Both the position numbers and the translations under genes were made by a program. Under the pieces are notes generated by a model, which did no database searches, was not told the DNA's origin, and was given only the letters and a program-made list of their open reading frames with translations. Below, piece after piece: positions 5,823-8,267 of a stretch of 8,267 bases of DNA. The DNA comes from Anaerolineales bacterium (GTDB taxonomy: Bacteria > Chloroflexota > Anaerolineae > UBA7937), in assembly GCA_030593425.1 (NCBI GenBank), contig JAUVHF010000066.1:1-8267 (forward strand). Direction: 5' to 3'. How positions within the stretch are numbered: position 1 is the first letter of the stretch; each line of letters opens with the position of its first letter.

Positions 5823-7445
5823 CTATCCCCTCCACAGGAAAAGGCCCACTATGAAAGCCAAGAGGAGGAGCCAGCCCAAAGACCCCCCTTCAACTACCAT
5901 AACTACCCCTCTCAAGCCAGAACGTATCTTTGCTCCTACTCCCTCTAGGGCTCCATAGAGCCCCTCTAGATCCAAGTACGAAAGTATCCGTTCCCAGAAA
6001 GGCCGGGCTCTAGGGAGCAACCGCTCCTGGAAGCGTACGAAAGTATCCCTTTGGGAAAAGGCCAGATAGCCCAAGAAAAGGGGCAAAACTATGGCCGCCC
6101 AGATAGGAAGGGAAGAGGGCGCGCCCCATAACTGGGCAAGGGAGGGGAACGACTCAGAGATCGCCTCCGGCCTCACCAAGGCTATTTGAGGGTAGAGCCC
6201 CAGGATGAGCAAGGGACCAGCCAAGAGCCAAAGGGTGGCCACGGAGGCCCATTCCCCGCGCCCTTGCCTGCCACGGTCAGGCCCAGGAGTGATGAATAAT
6301 CTAAGAAGAGGCGCGACGATCAACGCCGAACTCAAGGCCCCCAGACCCACTATCAGCCCTTCGCCCTGCCGAAGAAGAGAGTCGTAGATCAGCCAGCGAG
6401 CAGCGAATCCCGCCGTCAGAGGGAGACCACACAAAGAGGCTACGCCGACGCCCAAAGCAACCTTAACTACAAGGCGCTGACGAGGGGCCTCCATCCCCAC
6501 CCGCAGGACGCTCAGAGCCAAGATCAAGCTCACCGTTAGCAGTAGAACGGCCTGCCCACCGCCCGTACCTCCAGCCAAGAGGCCCAAGGCCAATAGCCCC
6601 ATCTGGCTTTGGGCCAAGTAGAGGCAGAGCCTCTTCTCCCTCGGGATCCCTGTGGGATTCCGCCAGGTAGAGAGAGCCCCATAGAGGAGGGCTAACCCAG
6701 CCAAGAGAAGGAGAACCGCTCTTGGAACCCCCTCCAACCGAGGCCACCCGTAGAGGGTCAAAAAGTAACCTCCAGTGGCCAAGGTGACCGTTTGCAAGGC
6801 GCTCCCCGATAGAAAGGGTATCTCCTCCGCGGCGATATGAACCATCTGAACCGGATATAGCCCCCAGCGAACCCAAGAGGCGAGAACTATCAAGAGGGCC
6901 AAGAGTTGGGGGCTCATAGGGGAGCCCTCCAAAGAGGCGGCGGCCAGGAGGGAGAAGAGAAGAGCCAAGCTAGCGGTGAAATTGATGATCATCGCCCTGG
7001 TCGCCGTGCGGGGTGAGGCCCCCTGGGCGAGGACAAAGAGGATACTCAAGTCCAAGAGTCCCCAGCCAAGATAGAGGGTGAGAGGGTTGTGGGAGAGGAG
7101 AAAGATGAGCCCTCCAGCCGCCAAAAGCAAAGTCGAAGCAAAAACGGGTGCCTCTTCTCTCCTTGAGAATCGACCCCCTATATTCACCAGGATGACGAAG
7201 GTGACTAGTAGGGCGAAAATCAAACCGGGCCCTCCGGCGTAGAGGAGAAGGCCTGTCTCCTCCGAGCCGCTGAGAAGTAGGGTGCCAGGGCGAGCAACGA
7301 TGCCCACCGTGAAGAGAAACGCGGCTGCCGCCGATAATAGCGCCAGAAGCCTACCATACCGAGCGTTGGAGAAAACCAAGAGAGCGCCCCCTAGAAGGGC
7401 AACTAGAGGAGCGAGATAGAGCATACCCTCCCGAGCAACGATCAT
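5823..7445 (-). CDS. Proton-channel-type membrane subunit, NuoL/HyfB/MrpA-like, divergent
   Basis: This is a 540-residue polytopic protein with about 14 membrane segments plus a C-terminal tail. The tail has an amphipathic stretch (ERILSYLDLEGLYGALEGV, about 485-503) and a final membrane helix (523-538), as in long antiporter-like subunits. Core landmarks survive in altered form: LYLGWGLLDL (124-133) for the TM5 motif, WVRWGLYPVQMV (191-202) for TM7, LYLAQSQMG (275-283) for the LAYSTISQ motif and SLCGLPLTAGFAARW (337-351) for TM12. The usual TM5 Glu after Trp is Gly129, with Asp132 one turn on. The TM7 Lys is Arg193, the His of PFH is Gln200 and the TM12 Lys is Arg350. Its ATG overlaps the stop of the SAM-hydrolase gene (ATGA), with GGAGG about 10 nt upstream. 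Function is inferred from family only. Confidence 0.83.
   Translation of the reverse strand: MIVAREGMLYLAPLVALLGGALLVFSNARYGRLLALLSAAAAFLFTVGIVARPGTLLLSGSEETGLLLYAGGPGLIFALLVTFVILVNIGGRFSRREEAPVFASTLLLAAGGLIFLLSHNPLTLYLGWGLLDLSILFVLAQGASPRTATRAMIINFTASLALLFSLLAAASLEGSPMSPQLLALLIVLASWVRWGLYPVQMVHIAAEEIPFLSGSALQTVTLATGGYFLTLYGWPRLEGVPRAVLLLLAGLALLYGALSTWRNPTGIPREKRLCLYLAQSQMGLLALGLLAGGTGGGQAVLLLTVSLILALSVLRVGMEAPRQRLVVKVALGVGVASLCGLPLTAGFAARWLIYDSLLRQGEGLIVGLGALSSALIVAPLLRLFITPGPDRGRQGRGEWASVATLWLLAGPLLILGLYPQIALVRPEAISESFPSLAQLWGAPSSLPIWAAIVLPLFLGYLAFSQRDTFVRFQERLLPRARPFWERILSYLDLEGLYGALEGVGAKIRSGLRGVVMVVEGGSLGWLLLLAFIVGLFLWRG
5976..5989. repeat. 14-bp direct repeat, partial third copy
   Basis: GTACGAAAGTATCC is identical to 6035-6048, in the same orientation and within the same gene. 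The flank diverges on the right (GTTCCCAGAAAGG). It encodes a different peptide in a different frame (ILSY here, DTFV there), so protein-level repetition does not explain it. Confidence 0.5.
6040..6060. repeat. 21-bp direct repeat, copy 2 (inside the NuoL-like gene)
   Basis: This matches the repeat at 2355-2375 in 20 of 21 positions and keeps the CCC/GGG dyad. Here it is coding sequence near NuoL-like residues 462-469 (FSQRDTFV). Its left part belongs to a second, shorter repeat: GTACGAAAGTATCC occurs at both 6035-6048 and 5976-5989, 59 bp apart. Confidence 0.6.
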
Positions 7446-8233
7446 TGGCCAACGACCTCCACCTCATCCCCCACCTGGGCGCCCAACAGATCCCGTGCGC
7501 TGCCGTTAACCACCGCCACCGCCAACTCCTCAGAACTATCGATATAAGCGATCACCTCCCCTTCCTGGCCGTCGGCGTAGGTTCGGGAAAGTCCAGCGAT
7601 CTCCCGGTTTCGAACCCTCACCTTGATCTCTCTCCACGATAATAGGTCTCGCCGGTAGATGTTGGTCAAGAGGTTCCCGAAGCGGTCGATATGAGCCACT
7701 TGGCCCTTGAGTTTCCCCTCCCTCCTCTCTACCTGGGGAAGAGGGAAGGTCACCAGATCGTTTGCCTCCTCCCCGAAAGCGAAGACCGGGACACCCAGGG
7801 AGAGATGAGCGGCTACCGGAGCGAAGATATCGCGGCCATGGAAGACATGGGAGATATGATGCAGCCAGAATCTAGGGTTACTTATACCGATGATATGCTT
7901 AATTGCACGGCGGGCATCATGAACCACATAGGTAAGGACGCCGTTGTCGGGAGCCACGAAGAAAGCCTCGGTTGTTTGAACGATCAAGGCTCGACGTTCA
8001 CTCCCCACGCCGGGATCGACAACCACCAGATGGATGGCGCCGGCAGGGAAATAGCGGTAGTGGCGTGAGAGGACGAAAGCCGCCTGGGCGATCTTTTGAG
8101 GCTCGATATCGTGGCTGAGATCCACTATCCTGGCTTGGGGGTTTATGCCGTATATCACCCCTTTCATCACCCCCACATTGCCGTCCTGCATCCCGAAATC
8201 GGTGGTCAAAGTTATGAGCCCTGTGGGCTTCAA
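7442..8233 (-). CDS. SAM hydrolase / SAM hydroxide adenosyltransferase family protein (DUF62)
   Basis: This is a 263-residue cytoplasmic enzyme of the SAM_HAT family, related to fluorinase and chlorinase. Characterised members split S-adenosylmethionine with water or hydroxide into adenosine and methionine. Motifs in order: LTTDFG (9-14), VVDPGVGSERRALIV (71-85), PDNGVL (95-100), FHGRDIFAPVAAHL (131-144), HIDRFGNLLTNI (181-192), and a C-terminal barrel near 222-262. Asp73, Arg80 and His132 reproduce the spacing of the Asp-Arg-His triad reported for archaeal DUF62 proteins, so activity is likely. The start is a TTG at 8233-8231 with GAGGAGG five nt upstream. The frame stays open to the window edge, so a start further upstream cannot be excluded, though family length favours this one. 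It heads the visible part of the block. A functional link to the membrane genes is unknown. Confidence 0.93.
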   Translation of the reverse strand: MKPTGLITLTTDFGMQDGNVGVMKGVIYGINPQARIVDLSHDIEPQKIAQAAFVLSRHYRYFPAGAIHLVVVDPGVGSERRALIVQTTEAFFVAPDNGVLTYVVHDARRAIKHIIGISNPRFWLHHISHVFHGRDIFAPVAAHLSLGVPVFAFGEEANDLVTFPLPQVERREGKLKGQVAHIDRFGNLLTNIYRRDLLSWREIKVRVRNREIAGLSRTYADGQEGEVIAYIDSSEELAVAVVNGSARDLLGAQVGDEVEVVGQ

Positions 8234-8238
8234 ATCTG

Positions 8239-8245
8239 CCTCCTC
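8239..8245 (-). promoter_or_regulatory. Ribosome binding site that decides the TTG start of the SAM-hydrolase gene
   Basis: GAGGAGG lies five nt before the TTG at 8233. The frame has no stop between here and the window edge, so this site is the main support for starting at TTG instead of outside the window. No promoter is visible in the 34 bases upstream. Confidence 0.7.
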
Positions 8246-8267
8246 GCGTCGCAGTTTGACGCTCTCT

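Overview
The window comes from a bacterial chromosome of fairly high GC, estimated by eye at a little under 60 percent. Every gene reads on the minus strand and intergenic space is short. The lineage is uncertain. A three-S1-domain rpsA, an IF-1 with a lysine/arginine-rich N-terminus, heavy use of AGG/AGA arginine codons and an orphan pair of complex-I-like antiporter subunits would suit a thermophilic Chloroflexota-like bacterium. That placement is an impression from sequence character, not a phylogenetic result.

The genes form two blocks, listed here in transcription order from high to low coordinates. The first block (8233 to 3859) starts with a SAM hydrolase / SAM hydroxide adenosyltransferase family protein. 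Three integral membrane proteins follow: a NuoL/HyfB-like antiporter-type subunit, a small HyfE-like protein and a NuoN/HyfF-like antiporter-type subunit. Coupling is tight, with two ATGA overlaps and one 18-nt gap. No hydrophilic complex I or hydrogenase subunit lies in the window, and both large subunits have lost several of the charged residues that carry protons in canonical relatives.

The second block (3845 to 1) opens with a perfect-consensus TTGACA-N17-TATAAT promoter whose -35 box lies 13 nt past the stop codon of the first block. A leader of about 237 nt follows, holding several stable helices, a 6-bp closing helix and an intrinsic terminator just upstream of the ribosome binding site. 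Then come rpsA (S1), rpsU (bS21), ftsK (DNA translocase) and infA (IF-1, cut by the window edge). The block therefore combines translation factors with chromosome segregation.

The most notable signals are the riboswitch-like or attenuator-like rpsA leader, the altered channel residues of the orphan antiporter module, an ATG-TAG start-stop element overlapping the GTG start of rpsU, a 15-bp stem-loop that contains the rpsU stop codon, and a 21-bp repeat shared between the ftsK 5' region and the NuoL-like gene.
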